A program made the translations under genes and the position numbers. From Streptomyces sp. NBC_00224 (GTDB lineage: Bacteria; Actinomycetota; Actinomycetes; Streptomycetales; Streptomycetaceae), in NCBI RefSeq assembly GCF_041435195.1, contig NZ_CP108106.1, positions 6,611,501-6,675,500 on the forward strand: a DNA stretch of 64,000 nt, given 5' to 3'. This document shows positions 28,239-37,704 of the stretch, in pieces. The notes beneath the pieces are model-generated. The model was not told the origin of the DNA and made no database searches. It saw only the letters and a program-made list of their open reading frames with translations. Within the stretch, counting starts at the first letter, position 1. Each line of letters starts with the position of its first letter.

Positions 28239-31133
28239 ATGACAGAGACGACGAGCGGCCCGGCACGAGGATCCCGCACCAAGGGTTCCAAGGCGAGCAA
28301 GGGTCTGCGTATCGAGCGCATCCACACCACCCCCGGCGTGCATCCGTACGACGAGGTGACGTGGGAGCGCCGTGACGTCGTCATGACCAACTGGCGCGAC
28401 GGCTCGATCAACTTCGAGCAGCGTGGCGTCGAGTTCCCCGACTTCTGGTCGGTGAACGCGGTCAACATCGTCACCAGCAAGTACTTCCGCGGGGCCGTCG
28501 GCACCCCGCAGCGCGAGACCGGTCTGAAGCAGCTGATCGACCGGATCGTGAAGACCTACCGCAAGGCAGGCGAGGACTACAGCTACTTCGCCTCGCCCGC
28601 GGACGCCGAGATCTTCGAGCACGAGCTGGCGTACGCCCTCCTGCACCAGATCTTCAGCTTCAACAGCCCCGTGTGGTTCAACGTGGGCACCCCGCAGCCC
28701 CAGCAGGTCTCCGCCTGCTTCATCCTGTCCGTCGACGACTCCATGGAGTCGATCCTCGACTGGTACAAGGAAGAGGGCATGATCTTCAAGGGCGGCTCCG
28801 GCGCCGGCCTGAACCTCTCCCGCATCCGCTCCTCCAAGGAGCTGCTCTCCTCCGGCGGCAACGCCTCCGGCCCGGTCTCCTTCATGCGCGGTGCCGACGC
28901 CTCCGCCGGAACCATCAAGTCGGGCGGCGCCACCCGCCGCGCGGCCAAGATGGTCATCCTCGACGTCGACCACCCCGACATCGAGAACTTCATCGAGACC
29001 AAGGTGAAGGAGGAGGAGAAGATCCGCGCGCTGCGCGACGCGGGCTTCGACATGGACCTGGGCGGCGACGACATCACGTCCGTCCAGTACCAGAACGCCA
29101 ACAACTCGGTCCGGGTGAACGACGAGTTCATGAAGGCCGTCGAGACCGGCGGCAAGTTCGGGCTGCGCGCCCGGATGACCGGTGACGTCATCGAAGAGGT
29201 CGACGCCAAGTCGCTCTTCCGCAAGATGGCCGAGGCGGCGTGGGCCTGCGCCGACCCGGGCATCCAGTACGACGACACGATCAACCACTGGCACACCTGC
29301 CCGGAGTCCGGCCGCATCAACGGCTCGAACCCGTGCAGCGAGTACATGCACCTGGACAACACGTCCTGCAACCTCGCCTCGCTGAACCTCATGAAGTTCC
29401 TCAAGGACGACGGCGAGGGCCACCAGTCCTTCGAGGTCGAGCGGTTCGCCAAGGTCGTCGAGCTGGTCATCACCGCGATGGACATCTCCATCTGCTTCGC
29501 GGACTTCCCGACCCAGAAGATCGGCGAGAACACCCGCGCCTACCGCCAGCTGGGCATCGGCTACGCCAACCTCGGCGCCCTGCTGATGGCCACCGGCCAC
29601 GCGTACGACTCGGACGGCGGCCGCGCGCTCGCCGGTGCCATCACCTCGCTGATGACCGGCACCTCGTACAAGCGCTCCGCCGAGCTGGCCGCGGTCGTCG
29701 GCGCGTACGACGGCTACGCCCGCAACGCCGAGCCGCACCAGCGCGTCATGAAGCAGCACGCCGACGCCAACACGACGGCCGTGCGCATGGACGACCTGGA
29801 CTCGCCGATCTGGGCCGCCGCCACGGAGGCCTGGCAGGACGTGGTCCGCCTGGGCGAGAAGAACGGTTTCCGCAACGCTCAGGCGTCGGTCATCGCCCCG
29901 ACCGGCACCATCGGTCTCGCGATGTCCTGCGACACCACCGGCCTGGAGCCCGACCTCGCGCTGGTCAAGTTCAAGAAGCTGGTCGGCGGCGGCTCGATGC
30001 AGATCGTCAACGGCACGGTGCCGCAGGCGCTGCGCCGCCTCGGCTACCAGCCGGAGCAGATCGAGGCGGTCGTCGCCCACATCGCCGAGAACGGCAATGT
30101 GATCGACGCCCCCGGTCTGAAGACCGAGCACTACGAGGTCTTCGACTGCGCCATGGGCGAGCGCTCCATCTCCGCGATGGGCCACGTCCGCATGATGGCG
30201 GCCATCCAGCCGTGGATCTCGGGCGCCCTCTCCAAGACGGTCAACCTGCCGGAGACGGCGACCGTCGAGGACGTCGAGGAGGTCTACTTCGAGGCGTGGA
30301 AGATGGGCGTCAAGGCGCTCGCGATCTACCGCGACAACTGCAAGGTCGGCCAGCCCCTCTCCGCGAAGACCAAGGAGAAGGAGAAGGTCGAGGTCACCGA
30401 GAAGACCGAGGCCGAGATCCGCAAGGCCGTCGAGAAGGTCGTCGAGTACCGCCCGGTCCGCAAGCGCCTGCCCAAGGGCCGTCCGGGCATCACCACCTCC
30501 TTCACGGTCGGTGGCGCCGAGGGCTACATGACCGCCAACTCCTACCCGGACGACGGCCTGGGTGAGGTCTTCCTGAAGATGTCCAAGCAGGGCTCGACCC
30601 TCGCGGGCATGATGGACGCCTTCTCGATCGCCGTCTCGGTCGGTCTGCAGTACGGCGTTCCGCTGGAGACGTACGTCTCGAAGTTCACCAACATGCGCTT
30701 CGAGCCGGCCGGCATGACGGACGACCCGGACGTGCGGATGGCGCAGTCGATCGTCGACTACATCTTCCGCCGCCTGGCGCTGGACTTCCTGCCGTTCGAG
30801 ACCCGCTCGGCGCTCGGCATCCACTCCGCCGAGGAGCGTCAGCGCCACCTGGACACCGGTTCGTACGAGCCGACCCTGGACGACGAGGAGATGGACGTCG
30901 AGGGCCTGGCCCAGTCCGCCCCGCGTCAGACGGAGACGCTGAAGGCCGTCGCCGCGCCCAAGCCGGCGGTCGTCGAGCCCCCGAAGGCCGTGCACAACTC
31001 GGCCGAGCTCGTCGAGATGCAGCTCGGCGTCAGCGCCGACGCGCCGCTCTGCTTCTCCTGCGGCACCAAGATGCAGCGGGCCGGCTCCTGCTACATCTGC
31101 GAGGGCTGCGGCTCGACCAGCGGCTGCAGCTGA
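28239..31133 (+). CDS. nrdJ: Vitamin B12-dependent (class II) ribonucleotide reductase NrdJ
   Basis: This 964-residue enzyme reduces ribonucleotides to deoxyribonucleotides using adenosylcobalamin, with or without oxygen. It shows NSPVWFNVGTPQPQQVSACF, the loop GGSGAGLNLSRIR, NPCSEYMHLDNTSCNLASLN (redox and active-site Cys region), TGTIGLAMSCDTTGLEPDLA and the cysteine-rich C terminus CFSCGTKMQRAGSCYICEGC, which shuttles electrons from thioredoxin. GGGAGGC precedes ATG 28239; an upstream in-frame ATG at 28182 lacks this. No cobalamin riboswitch was recognised upstream. Codon bias is extreme (C/G third positions), which indicates high expression. Confidence 0.97.
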   Translation: MTETTSGPARGSRTKGSKASKGLRIERIHTTPGVHPYDEVTWERRDVVMTNWRDGSINFEQRGVEFPDFWSVNAVNIVTSKYFRGAVGTPQRETGLKQLIDRIVKTYRKAGEDYSYFASPADAEIFEHELAYALLHQIFSFNSPVWFNVGTPQPQQVSACFILSVDDSMESILDWYKEEGMIFKGGSGAGLNLSRIRSSKELLSSGGNASGPVSFMRGADASAGTIKSGGATRRAAKMVILDVDHPDIENFIETKVKEEEKIRALRDAGFDMDLGGDDITSVQYQNANNSVRVNDEFMKAVETGGKFGLRARMTGDVIEEVDAKSLFRKMAEAAWACADPGIQYDDTINHWHTCPESGRINGSNPCSEYMHLDNTSCNLASLNLMKFLKDDGEGHQSFEVERFAKVVELVITAMDISICFADFPTQKIGENTRAYRQLGIGYANLGALLMATGHAYDSDGGRALAGAITSLMTGTSYKRSAELAAVVGAYDGYARNAEPHQRVMKQHADANTTAVRMDDLDSPIWAAATEAWQDVVRLGEKNGFRNAQASVIAPTGTIGLAMSCDTTGLEPDLALVKFKKLVGGGSMQIVNGTVPQALRRLGYQPEQIEAVVAHIAENGNVIDAPGLKTEHYEVFDCAMGERSISAMGHVRMMAAIQPWISGALSKTVNLPETATVEDVEEVYFEAWKMGVKALAIYRDNCKVGQPLSAKTKEKEKVEVTEKTEAEIRKAVEKVVEYRPVRKRLPKGRPGITTSFTVGGAEGYMTANSYPDDGLGEVFLKMSKQGSTLAGMMDAFSIAVSVGLQYGVPLETYVSKFTNMRFEPAGMTDDPDVRMAQSIVDYIFRRLALDFLPFETRSALGIHSAEERQRHLDTGSYEPTLDDEEMDVEGLAQSAPRQTETLKAVAAPKPAVVEPPKAVHNSAELVEMQLGVSADAPLCFSCGTKMQRAGSCYICEGCGSTSGCS

Positions 31134-31184
31134 TCACGGGCGCTCGAAGCCCGAGCGCTTCTGAGGGCTGAGAGGCCCTGCCCT

Positions 31185-31213
31185 GTGGGGACCGGTGAAC
31201 TGCCGGTCCCCAC
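31185..31213. terminator. Hairpin terminator after nrdJ
   Basis: GTGGGGACCGG pairs with CCGGTCCCCAC around a 7-base loop. An additional small stem, GCGCTCG/CGAGCGC, lies just after the stop codon. It is placed between convergent nrdJ and the TerD-type gene. Confidence 0.8.
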
Positions 31214-31274
31214 TTGGGCGTTCGGGGGCAGGCGCACGCCCTCGTCCTTCACCTACGTACTACGTACGCAGGTG

Positions 31275-31805
31275 TCAGAGGGACCGTGCGCCCATCGCGG
31301 CGGTGAAGGCGTCCGGGTCCAGGTCGAAGCCGTGCACGGCCGGGTGGAACTCCCAGGCGCCGCCCGAGGTCCGGACGAACTCCGCGACCGTCGCGGCCGT
31401 GCTGTGCGCGACGCCGGAGAAGTCGTCGCTCGCCAGTACCGTGTAGCCCTCGCGGATGTGCACCTCGGGGTTGGCGATGTCCGCGAAGACGAGCCGGTCC
31501 GGGCGCTGTTGGATGACCACGCCGACCACGATCCGGGCGTGGGCGTCCGGCTGGCGGGCGAACTCCAGCGTCAGCACCTCGTCGTCCCCGAAGCCCTTTC
31601 CGGTGGTGCTGTCGCGGCTCAGATAGACCGTGCCGTCGGGGGAGCGGCTGTCGAAGTGCACCAGATAGGCGGGGCTGCCGTACGGATCGGACGCCGGGTA
31701 GACCGCGGCGATGACATCCAGGTCGTGGGGCGGGGAGCCGAACGGGCTCGGGTCCCACCGCAGTGCCACCTCGACCTTGTCGAGCCCCTTGCTGAAGCCG
31801 CTCAT
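31275..31805 (-). CDS. TerD-family stress protein
   Basis: This 176-residue protein matches the TerD/CABP calcium-binding fold: GLDKVEVALRWDPSP, the DLDVIAAVYPASD acidic loop, DSRSPDGTVYLSRDSTTGKG, DDEVLTLEF, VVGVVIQQ and VHIREGYTVLASDDFSGV. Such proteins bind Ca2+ through conserved aspartates and are linked to tellurite or general stress tolerance and to membrane-associated complexes. Here it stands alone, without other ter genes. ATG 31805 is preceded by GGAGGGG; the TTG two codons upstream is less well placed. Confidence 0.85.
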   Translation of the reverse strand: MSGFSKGLDKVEVALRWDPSPFGSPPHDLDVIAAVYPASDPYGSPAYLVHFDSRSPDGTVYLSRDSTTGKGFGDDEVLTLEFARQPDAHARIVVGVVIQQRPDRLVFADIANPEVHIREGYTVLASDDFSGVAHSTAATVAEFVRTSGGAWEFHPAVHGFDLDPDAFTAAMGARSL

Positions 31806-31929
31806 CGCCAAACCCCTCCCCGTGACTGCCCGTTGTCAGCCGCTCACCGACCATGCTGCCACGCGCGCGGGGCGAACCGGTCCGCCGGAGTGGGACCGGC
31901 GCCGTGGGCGCGGGCCGTACGATGGCGCG

Positions 31930-32535
31930 GTGCTGGTCAAGTGGATTCGCTGCACTGTGGTCGACCGTCCCGGCTTCGACCGGGGGCAGCGGAAGTGGGC
32001 GGGACTGCTGGGGGAGCCGGGATTCAGAGGCCAGGGCGGCGGGTGGAGCCGGGGGCGGCCCGATGTCGCGCACGTCTTCACGTTCTGGGAAAGCCGCCCG
32101 TTCTACGACTCCTTCATGGCGCGCGCCCACGACCGCCTCGCCGCCGCGCAGTCCGGCACGTACAGGGACGCGCGCGCCAAGCTGTTCGACCACCGCTTCG
32201 ACGTGAAGACCGGCTTCGAGCCGCGCTTCACCGACGCCGATGTGGTGCGGGTGGCGAACTGCCGGGTGCACGCCGACCGCGTCGAGCACTTCGCGTCGGC
32301 GCAGGAGCGGATCTGGAACCCGGCGATGGCCGGGTCGCCGGGGATGCTGCGCGGGGTGTTCGGGGAGGCGCCGGGCAACGAGTTCCTGGTGCTCTCCATG
32401 TGGCGGTCGGCGGCCGAGCACGGCAAGTACCGGGCCGACCGGGTGGAGCGGCTGTCGCTGCGCGCGGGGACGGAGGCCGACGTCGCGGGCCTGACCGGGG
32501 CCGTCGTCGACCTGAACCCCAGCTGGACGGTGTGA
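31930..32535 (+). CDS. YdbC/DUF4937-type protein with two ABM-like halves
   Basis: This protein of about 201 residues is a streptomycete homologue of the DUF4937/YdbC family. The N-terminal half starts MLVKWIRCTVVDRPGFDRGQ and contains HVFTFWESRPFYDSFMARAH. The second half contains CRVHADRVEHFASAQERIWN and EFLVLSMWRSAAEHGKY. The two halves look like ferredoxin-fold (antibiotic monooxygenase-like) modules. GTG 31930 is chosen because the longer frame (to 31711) has no similarity and overlaps the divergent TerD-type start. The function is unknown. Confidence 0.75.
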   Translation: MLVKWIRCTVVDRPGFDRGQRKWAGLLGEPGFRGQGGGWSRGRPDVAHVFTFWESRPFYDSFMARAHDRLAAAQSGTYRDARAKLFDHRFDVKTGFEPRFTDADVVRVANCRVHADRVEHFASAQERIWNPAMAGSPGMLRGVFGEAPGNEFLVLSMWRSAAEHGKYRADRVERLSLRAGTEADVAGLTGAVVDLNPSWTV

Positions 32536-32599
32536 GCGATACGCCGGATGGCGGCCGGACGGCTGCTCGGATGTCAGACCGGCGATCTAGGGTTTACGC

Positions 32600-33259
32600 A
32601 TGGCAAGACCGCGTCGCATCGTCCTCGTCCGGCACGGCGAGTCGGAGGGGAACGCCGATGACACCGTGTACGAGCGCGAACCCGACCACGCGCTGCGGCT
32701 CACCGAGGCCGGGCTGCGCCAGGCCCGCGCGACCGGCACGGGGCTGCGCGAGATATTCGGGCGCGAGCGCGTCAGCGTCTACGTCTCGCCGTACCGGCGC
32801 ACCCATGAGACGTTCCGGGCGTTCGGGCTCGATCCGGAGCTCGTGCGGATCAGGGAGGAGCCCAGGCTCCGCGAGCAGGACTGGGGGAACTGGCAGGACC
32901 GCGACGACGTACGCCTGCAGAAGGCCTACCGGGACGCGTACGGACACTTCTTCTACCGCTTCGCCCAGGGCGAGTCGGGGGCGGACGTGTACGACCGGGT
33001 GGGGTCGTTCCTGGAGAGCCTGCACCGCAGCTTCGAGGCGCCGGACCACCCGCCGAACGTTCTGCTCGTCACCCACGGCCTGACGATGCGGCTGTTCTGC
33101 ATGCGCTGGTTCCACTGGACGGTGGCGGACTTCGAGTCGCTCTCCAATCCGGGGAACGCGGAGAGCAGGACACTGCTGCTCGGCCCGGACGGGCGGTACA
33201 CACTGGACCGGCAGTTCGCGCGGTGGCGCGTCCCCGAGCCGTACGGCATCACCGGTTAG
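32600..33259 (+). CDS. Histidine phosphatase (phosphoglycerate mutase-like) family protein
   Basis: This 219-residue protein has the catalytic phospho-His motif IVLVRHGESEGN at the N terminus. The partner elements are YVSPYRRTHETFRAFG (Arg), EEPRLREQDWGNWQ (proton donor Glu) and LLVTHGLTMRLF (second His). It is a cytoplasmic phosphatase of unknown small-molecule substrate. Spacing to the ADP-ribosylglycohydrolase gene is 12 bases, so the two are co-transcribed and may act together in nucleotide or ADP-ribose metabolism, which is inference. Confidence 0.9.
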   Translation: MARPRRIVLVRHGESEGNADDTVYEREPDHALRLTEAGLRQARATGTGLREIFGRERVSVYVSPYRRTHETFRAFGLDPELVRIREEPRLREQDWGNWQDRDDVRLQKAYRDAYGHFFYRFAQGESGADVYDRVGSFLESLHRSFEAPDHPPNVLLVTHGLTMRLFCMRWFHWTVADFESLSNPGNAESRTLLLGPDGRYTLDRQFARWRVPEPYGITG

Positions 33260-33271
33260 AGTGGGTGTGCG

Positions 33272-34183
33272 ATGACCGCTGACTCCACACTCGACGCACG
33301 CTTCGAACGCGCGCTGGGCAGCCTGCGCGGGCTGTCCGTGGGAGACGCCCTGGGCTCCCAGTTCTTCGTCCCCGCCCACTATCCGCTGCTCAAACGGCGT
33401 CGGCTGCCCGACGGCCCGTGGCAGTGGACCGACGACACCGAGATGGCCTGCTCGGTCCTGGCCGTACTGGCCGCGCACGGCCGCATCGACCAGGACCGGC
33501 TCGCCCGCTCCTTCGCCGAGCACCACGACTTCGACCGGGGGTACGGCCCGGCCGTCAACCGGATGCTGCGGCTGATCCGGGAGGGCGGGGACTGGCGGGA
33601 GCTGGCCGCCGCGCTCTTCAACGGGCAGGGCTCCTGGGGCAACGGCTCCGCGATGCGGATCGCGCCCCTGGGTGCCTGGTACGCGGACGACCCGGAGCAG
33701 GCCACCCACCAGGCCGAGATCTCCTCGTACACCACCCACCAGCACCGCGAGGCCGTGGTGGGCTCGATGGCGGTGGCGGCCGCCGCCGCGCTGGCCGCCG
33801 CTCCGGCGGGCCCGCCGACCCCGGCGGAGCTGCTCGACGGCGTCGTTGCGCTGGTGCCGCGCAGCGCGGTCGGTGCGGGGCTGCGGCGGGCGCGGGACAT
33901 GCTGGACTACGGGGACGCGGGCACGGTGGCCGCGGTGCTCGGGTGCGGGCGGCGGACCAGTGCGCACGACACGGTGCCGTTCGCGCTGTGGTCGGCGGCG
34001 CGGGGGCTCGGGGACTTCGAGAAGGCGTTCTGGACGACCGCGCAGGCGGGCGGCGACGTCGACACCACCTGCGCGATCGTCGGCGGGGTGATCGCGGCCG
34101 GCAAGGCCGGGGCGCCCCCGGCCGAGTGGCTGGCGCGGACCGAGGAGCTGCCGGGCTGGGTCCCGGCGACGGCTCCGCGCTGA
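33272..34183 (+). CDS. ADP-ribosylglycohydrolase family protein
   Basis: This 303-residue protein has the DraG/ARH-type metal-site motifs LSVGDALGSQF, WTDDTEMACSVLA, GSWGNGSAMRIAPLG and GGDVDTTCAIVGGV. These coordinate two Mg2+ ions and remove ADP-ribose from proteins or release it from small molecules. The gene is 12 bases downstream of the phosphatase gene and converges on the MFS gene at 34205, with only 21 bases between stops. The target is unknown. Confidence 0.9.
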   Translation: MTADSTLDARFERALGSLRGLSVGDALGSQFFVPAHYPLLKRRRLPDGPWQWTDDTEMACSVLAVLAAHGRIDQDRLARSFAEHHDFDRGYGPAVNRMLRLIREGGDWRELAAALFNGQGSWGNGSAMRIAPLGAWYADDPEQATHQAEISSYTTHQHREAVVGSMAVAAAAALAAAPAGPPTPAELLDGVVALVPRSAVGAGLRRARDMLDYGDAGTVAAVLGCGRRTSAHDTVPFALWSAARGLGDFEKAFWTTAQAGGDVDTTCAIVGGVIAAGKAGAPPAEWLARTEELPGWVPATAPR

Positions 34184-34204
34184 GACGGGCCTTCGCGCCG
34201 GGCC

Positions 34205-35827
34205 TCAGCCGGTGGCCGTGGGGCCTTCCCGGGCGCCCCGGACCGGTGGGCGCCCGGACCGGTGGGTGTCACCCGCCGGCACGCCCGCCTTGCCGCTCAG
34301 CGCCTCCAGATCGCTCTTGCGTACCTGGATGACGAAGACGGCGACCAGCGCGGCGAGGGACACCAGGGCCACGGCGGCGATGAAGGCCGTGCCGATGCCG
34401 TGGGCGAGGACCTCGTCGCTCCAGGGCGCGGGCAGCTGGTGGGACTTGGCGAAGGCCGCCTTCTGCTCGGGTGAGCCGTGCGCGAGGAAGTCCTGGAGCT
34501 GGGTCCTGCCCTCGTTGCGGCTCGCGGTGCCGAAGACCGTGGTCAGGATGGACAGGCCGAGCGCGCCGCCGACCTGCTGGGTGGTGTTGAGCAGGCCGGA
34601 CGCGGCCCCCGACTCGCTGTCGGCGATGCCGGAGACCGCGGTCAGGGTGAGCGTGACGAAGTTGAGGCCCATGCCGAAGCCGAAGAGCAGCAGCGGGCCG
34701 ATGATCCCGCCGGTGTAGGTGCTGTCCGGGTCGATCAGGGTCAGCCAGGCCATGGCGCCCGCGGTGATCAGTGTCCCGGTGACCACGATGGGCTTGGGAC
34801 CGATGCGGGGCAGCAGGTTTGTGGCGAGGCCCGCCGCGAGGACGATGGCCAGGGTCGAGGGGAAGAAGGCGACTCCTGCCTTGACCGGGCTGTAGTGCAG
34901 CACGTTCTGCACGAAGAGCACGATGAAGAAGAACATGCCGAACATGGCCGCGGCGAGGCTCAGCATGATCACGTACGTACCGGAGCGGTTGCGGTCGGCG
35001 AACATCCGCAGCGGGGTGATCGGCTGCGGGGAGCGCCGCTCCACCGCCACGAAGGCGAGGAGCAGGACGACTGCCACGCCGAAGGAACCCAGGGTCAGGC
35101 CGTCGCGCCAGCCGTCGCTCGCGGCCCGGATGAACCCGTAGACCAATGCCGCCATGCCGCCGGTCGAGGTGAACGCGCCGGCCAGGTCGAAGCTGCCGGG
35201 GTGACGTTGCGACTCCCGGATGTAGCGGGGCGCGAGTGCGGCGATGACCAGGCCGATGGGGACGTTGACGAAGAGTACCCAGCGCCAGTTGAGCCAGTCG
35301 GTGAGCATGCCGCCCGCGATCAGACCGATGGCGCCGCCGCCCGCGGAGACCGCCGAGAAGACGCCGAACGCCCGGTTGCGCGCGGGGCCTTCGGGGAACG
35401 TGGTCGCGATCAGGGCGAGCGAGGTGGGGGAGGCGATCGCGCCGCCGATGCCCTGGAGGGCGCGGGCGGCGAGCAGCTGCCAGGGTTCCTGGGCGAAGCC
35501 GCCGAGGAGCGAGGCGAGCGTGAAGACCAGGATGCCGGTGATGAACATCCGGCGCCGGCCGAGGAGGTCGCCGGCCCGGCCGCCGAGCAGGAGCAGCCCG
35601 CCGAAGGTCAGCGCGTAGGCGTTGATGACCCAGGTCAGGTCGCTGGTGGAGAAGCCGAGGGAGGTCTGGATGTGGGGGAGCGCGATGTTCACGATCGTCG
35701 CGTCCAGGACCACCATCAGCTGGCACATCGCGATGACCGCGAGGGCGATGCCGGGGCGGTCCGGGCGTGGGGGGTGCGGTTCGGGAGTGTGGGCGCCGGG
35801 CTTCGCGTCTATCTGATCTGACGTCAT
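34205..35827 (-). CDS. MFS drug transporter, DHA2 (EmrB/QacA) type
   Basis: This 540-residue, 14-helix proton-driven efflux pump shows MCQLMVVLDATIVNIALPHI (motif D1), WVINAYALTFGGLLLLGGRA, GDLLGRRRMFITG (motif A), ALQGIGGAIASPTSLALI, and motif C-like GVFSAVSAGGGAIGLIAGGM. The C-terminal 60 residues are cytoplasmic. AAGGGGAC precedes ATG 35827. It is divergent from a TetR gene with operator half-sites between them, a standard local repressor-pump arrangement. The substrate cannot be read from the sequence. Confidence 0.92.
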   Translation of the reverse strand: MTSDQIDAKPGAHTPEPHPPRPDRPGIALAVIAMCQLMVVLDATIVNIALPHIQTSLGFSTSDLTWVINAYALTFGGLLLLGGRAGDLLGRRRMFITGILVFTLASLLGGFAQEPWQLLAARALQGIGGAIASPTSLALIATTFPEGPARNRAFGVFSAVSAGGGAIGLIAGGMLTDWLNWRWVLFVNVPIGLVIAALAPRYIRESQRHPGSFDLAGAFTSTGGMAALVYGFIRAASDGWRDGLTLGSFGVAVVLLLAFVAVERRSPQPITPLRMFADRNRSGTYVIMLSLAAAMFGMFFFIVLFVQNVLHYSPVKAGVAFFPSTLAIVLAAGLATNLLPRIGPKPIVVTGTLITAGAMAWLTLIDPDSTYTGGIIGPLLLFGFGMGLNFVTLTLTAVSGIADSESGAASGLLNTTQQVGGALGLSILTTVFGTASRNEGRTQLQDFLAHGSPEQKAAFAKSHQLPAPWSDEVLAHGIGTAFIAAVALVSLAALVAVFVIQVRKSDLEALSGKAGVPAGDTHRSGRPPVRGAREGPTATG

Positions 35828-35866
35828 AAAGGGTCCCCTTGAGCAGCCGTGCTAGGAAACGCCACC

Positions 35867-35919
35867 GTTCACTATGGAAGACCCTAGCGAGCCGGAGAGA
35901 GTGAACACAAGCGTTCACT
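35867..35919. promoter_or_regulatory. Probable TetR operator in the MFS/TetR intergenic region
   Basis: AGTGAACACAAGCGTTCACT (35900-35919) is an inverted repeat of AGTGAAC with a 6-base spacer. A third half-site, GTTCACT, lies at 35867-35873, 39-40 bases upstream of the MFS start. The right half-site and this copy are spaced 46 bases apart. Confidence 0.75.
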
Positions 35920-36066
35920 AAGGGGAGTTGGGGCAGGCGGGCGGTGGGATGGCGGGACCCGTACGGGGTGTTCGGGGATGCCGTGCCTGGTCAAACGGAT
36001 GGCGGGCGACCACCATGGGGGCAGACCCGTCCGCCCCGCGGACCCGTCCCCAACGGAGAGAAGACG

Positions 36067-36693
36067 ATGGCTACTTCGCGCCTGACTGCTGCCGACGAGG
36101 CCCCGCAGGTCTCGCCGCGCCGCCGGGGACCCGTCCTGGAACGGGCGATCCTCGACGCGGCCCTTGAGCAGTTGAGCACGGTCGGCTGGAACGCCCTCAC
36201 CATGGAGGGCGTGGCCGCCGGAGCGCAGACCGGGAAGGCCGCGGTGTACCGGCGCTGGTCCTCCAAGGCGGAGCTGGTGGCCGACGCGCTGCGGAACGGG
36301 CTGCCGGATCTGGACCGGGCCGACGACCACGGCTCGGTGCGCGAGGACCTCTACCAGCTCTGTCTGCGGCTGCGGGAGGCGATGTACTCGCGGTCGGGGT
36401 TCGCACTGCGCTCGGTGCTTTACGAGTGCGACGCCGCCAGCGCCGAACGGTTCCACGGGATGGTGCTGCGGCGCCTGGTCGAGCCCGCCCAGCGGCTCTT
36501 CCGGGAGGCCGTGCAGCGCGGAATCGAGCGGGGTGACGTGCGGTCCGACGCCACGGCGGAGGTGATCTTCGATGTCATTCCCGGGCTGATGATGTTCCGG
36601 GCGAAGGTGCGCGGAAGCGAATGGCCGGACGAGGCGGTCGCGGAGATGATCGATCACGTGATGGTGCCGCTGCTGCGGGCCGGGTCTGCTTGA
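36067..36693 (+). CDS. TetR/AcrR-family transcriptional regulator
   Basis: This 208-residue protein has an N-terminal helix-turn-helix: ILDAALEQLSTVGWNALTME and GVAAGAQTGKAAVYRRWSSK. The ligand domain is of the TetR_C type found with EmrB/QacA pumps. It is divergent from the MFS gene and so is presumably its repressor, acting at the inverted repeat 35900-35919. GGAGAG precedes ATG 36067. The stop codon falls inside the first unit of a 22-bp tandem repeat. Confidence 0.9.
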   Translation: MATSRLTAADEAPQVSPRRRGPVLERAILDAALEQLSTVGWNALTMEGVAAGAQTGKAAVYRRWSSKAELVADALRNGLPDLDRADDHGSVREDLYQLCLRLREAMYSRSGFALRSVLYECDAASAERFHGMVLRRLVEPAQRLFREAVQRGIERGDVRSDATAEVIFDVIPGLMMFRAKVRGSEWPDEAVAEMIDHVMVPLLRAGSA

Positions 36694-36794
36694 CCACGGT
36701 GCAGGGTCTGCTTGACCACGGTGCAGGGTCTGCCTGATCACGGTGTCGGGCCTGCCTGATCACGGTGCCGGGTCTGTCCGATCGTGTGGTCCGG
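36685..36794 (+). repeat. 22-bp tandem repeat, four clear copies plus one degenerate
   Basis: Units start at 36685, 36707, 36729 and 36751 with an exact 22-base period. The first two begin TCTGCTTGACCACGGTGCAG and the next two carry TGCCTGATCACGGTG. A fifth, diverged unit starts at 36773. The array covers the last three codons of the TetR gene and most of the gap to rnhB. Copies 1-2 and copies 3-4 form subfamilies. Confidence 0.85.
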
Positions 36795-36888
36795 ACTCCC
36801 CGCTCACCGGGTTCGCGCGGCCCGACCGCGCGGTACGGGGTGGCCGGGGTGTCATCGGCGTCCCGGGCGGCGTAACCTTGCTGACGCC

Positions 36889-37599
36889 ATGCCGTACGAA
36901 CCACCCACCCACACCGTCGAGCGCTCGATTCGCGCCACCACCGGATGCAAGATCATTGCCGGTGTCGACGAGGTCGGACGCGGGGCGTGGGCCGGTCCCG
37001 TCACGGTGTGCGCCGCCATCACGGGGCTGCGCCGGCCGCCCGAGGGCCTGACCGACTCCAAACTGATCAGCCCCAAGCGCCGCCTCGAACTGGCCGGGAT
37101 CCTGGAGTCCTGGGTGACGTCGTACGCGCTCGGGCACTCCTCGCCACAAGAGATCGACGAGCTCGGAATGACCGCCGCGCTCCGTCTCGCCGCCGTCCGC
37201 GCACTGGACGCGCTTCCGGTACGGCCGGAGGCGGTGATCCTCGACGGCAAGCACGACTACCTCGGCGACCCGTGGCGGGTCCGTACCGTCATCAAGGGGG
37301 ACCAGTCCTGCATCGCGGTCGCGGCCGCCTCGGTGATCGCCAAGGTGCGCCGGGACGCGATGATGGCCGAACTCGGGGGAGCGGCGGGGGAGTACGAGGT
37401 GTTCGGCTTCGCCGACAACGCCGGCTACCCCTCGCCCACGCACAAGACGGCACTGGAGGACCGGGGGCCGACCCCGTACCACCGGCTGTCCTGGGCGTAC
37501 CTCGACGCGATGCCGCGCTGGCGGCACTTGAAGAAGGTCCGGGTCTCCGCGGCGGCGGCCGCGCTGGAAAGCGGGGGCCAGCTCGGCTTCGACTTCTGA
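36889..37599 (+). CDS. rnhB: Ribonuclease HII
   Basis: This 236-residue enzyme removes ribonucleotides from RNA/DNA hybrids and misincorporated rNMPs from DNA. The catalytic acidic residues are in [16 protein letters not shown] (DE), [14 protein letters not shown] loop [11 protein letters not shown], and the later Asp in [20 protein letters not shown] is also typical. The longer open frame from 36784 runs through the tandem repeat and is rejected; ATG 36889 gives the normal start [16 protein letters not shown]. Confidence 0.95.
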   Translation: MPYEPPTHTVERSIRATTGCKIIAGVDEVGRGAWAGPVTVCAAITGLRRPPEGLTDSKLISPKRRLELAGILESWVTSYALGHSSPQEIDELGMTAALRLAAVRALDALPVRPEAVILDGKHDYLGDPWRVRTVIKGDQSCIAVAAASVIAKVRRDAMMAELGGAAGEYEVFGFADNAGYPSPTHKTALEDRGPTPYHRLSWAYLDAMPRWRHLKKVRVSAAAAALESGGQLGFDF

Positions 37600-37704
37600 A
37601 ATCCCTGGACTTTCCCCGCCCTTAACGGGGAGACTCCGCCCCGATCGCACTTTTGTGCCCACCTGGTGGTGCCCCATTCACCGGCGTTTGATAGACCTTT
37701 ACCC

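Noticed and set aside
27429..30995. Very long open frame (1188 codons) on the minus strand across nrdR-nrdJ
   Set aside because: It is antisense to two clearly recognised genes, has low-complexity Leu/Asp/Val/Arg composition, and is a known artefact of strong GC third-position bias.
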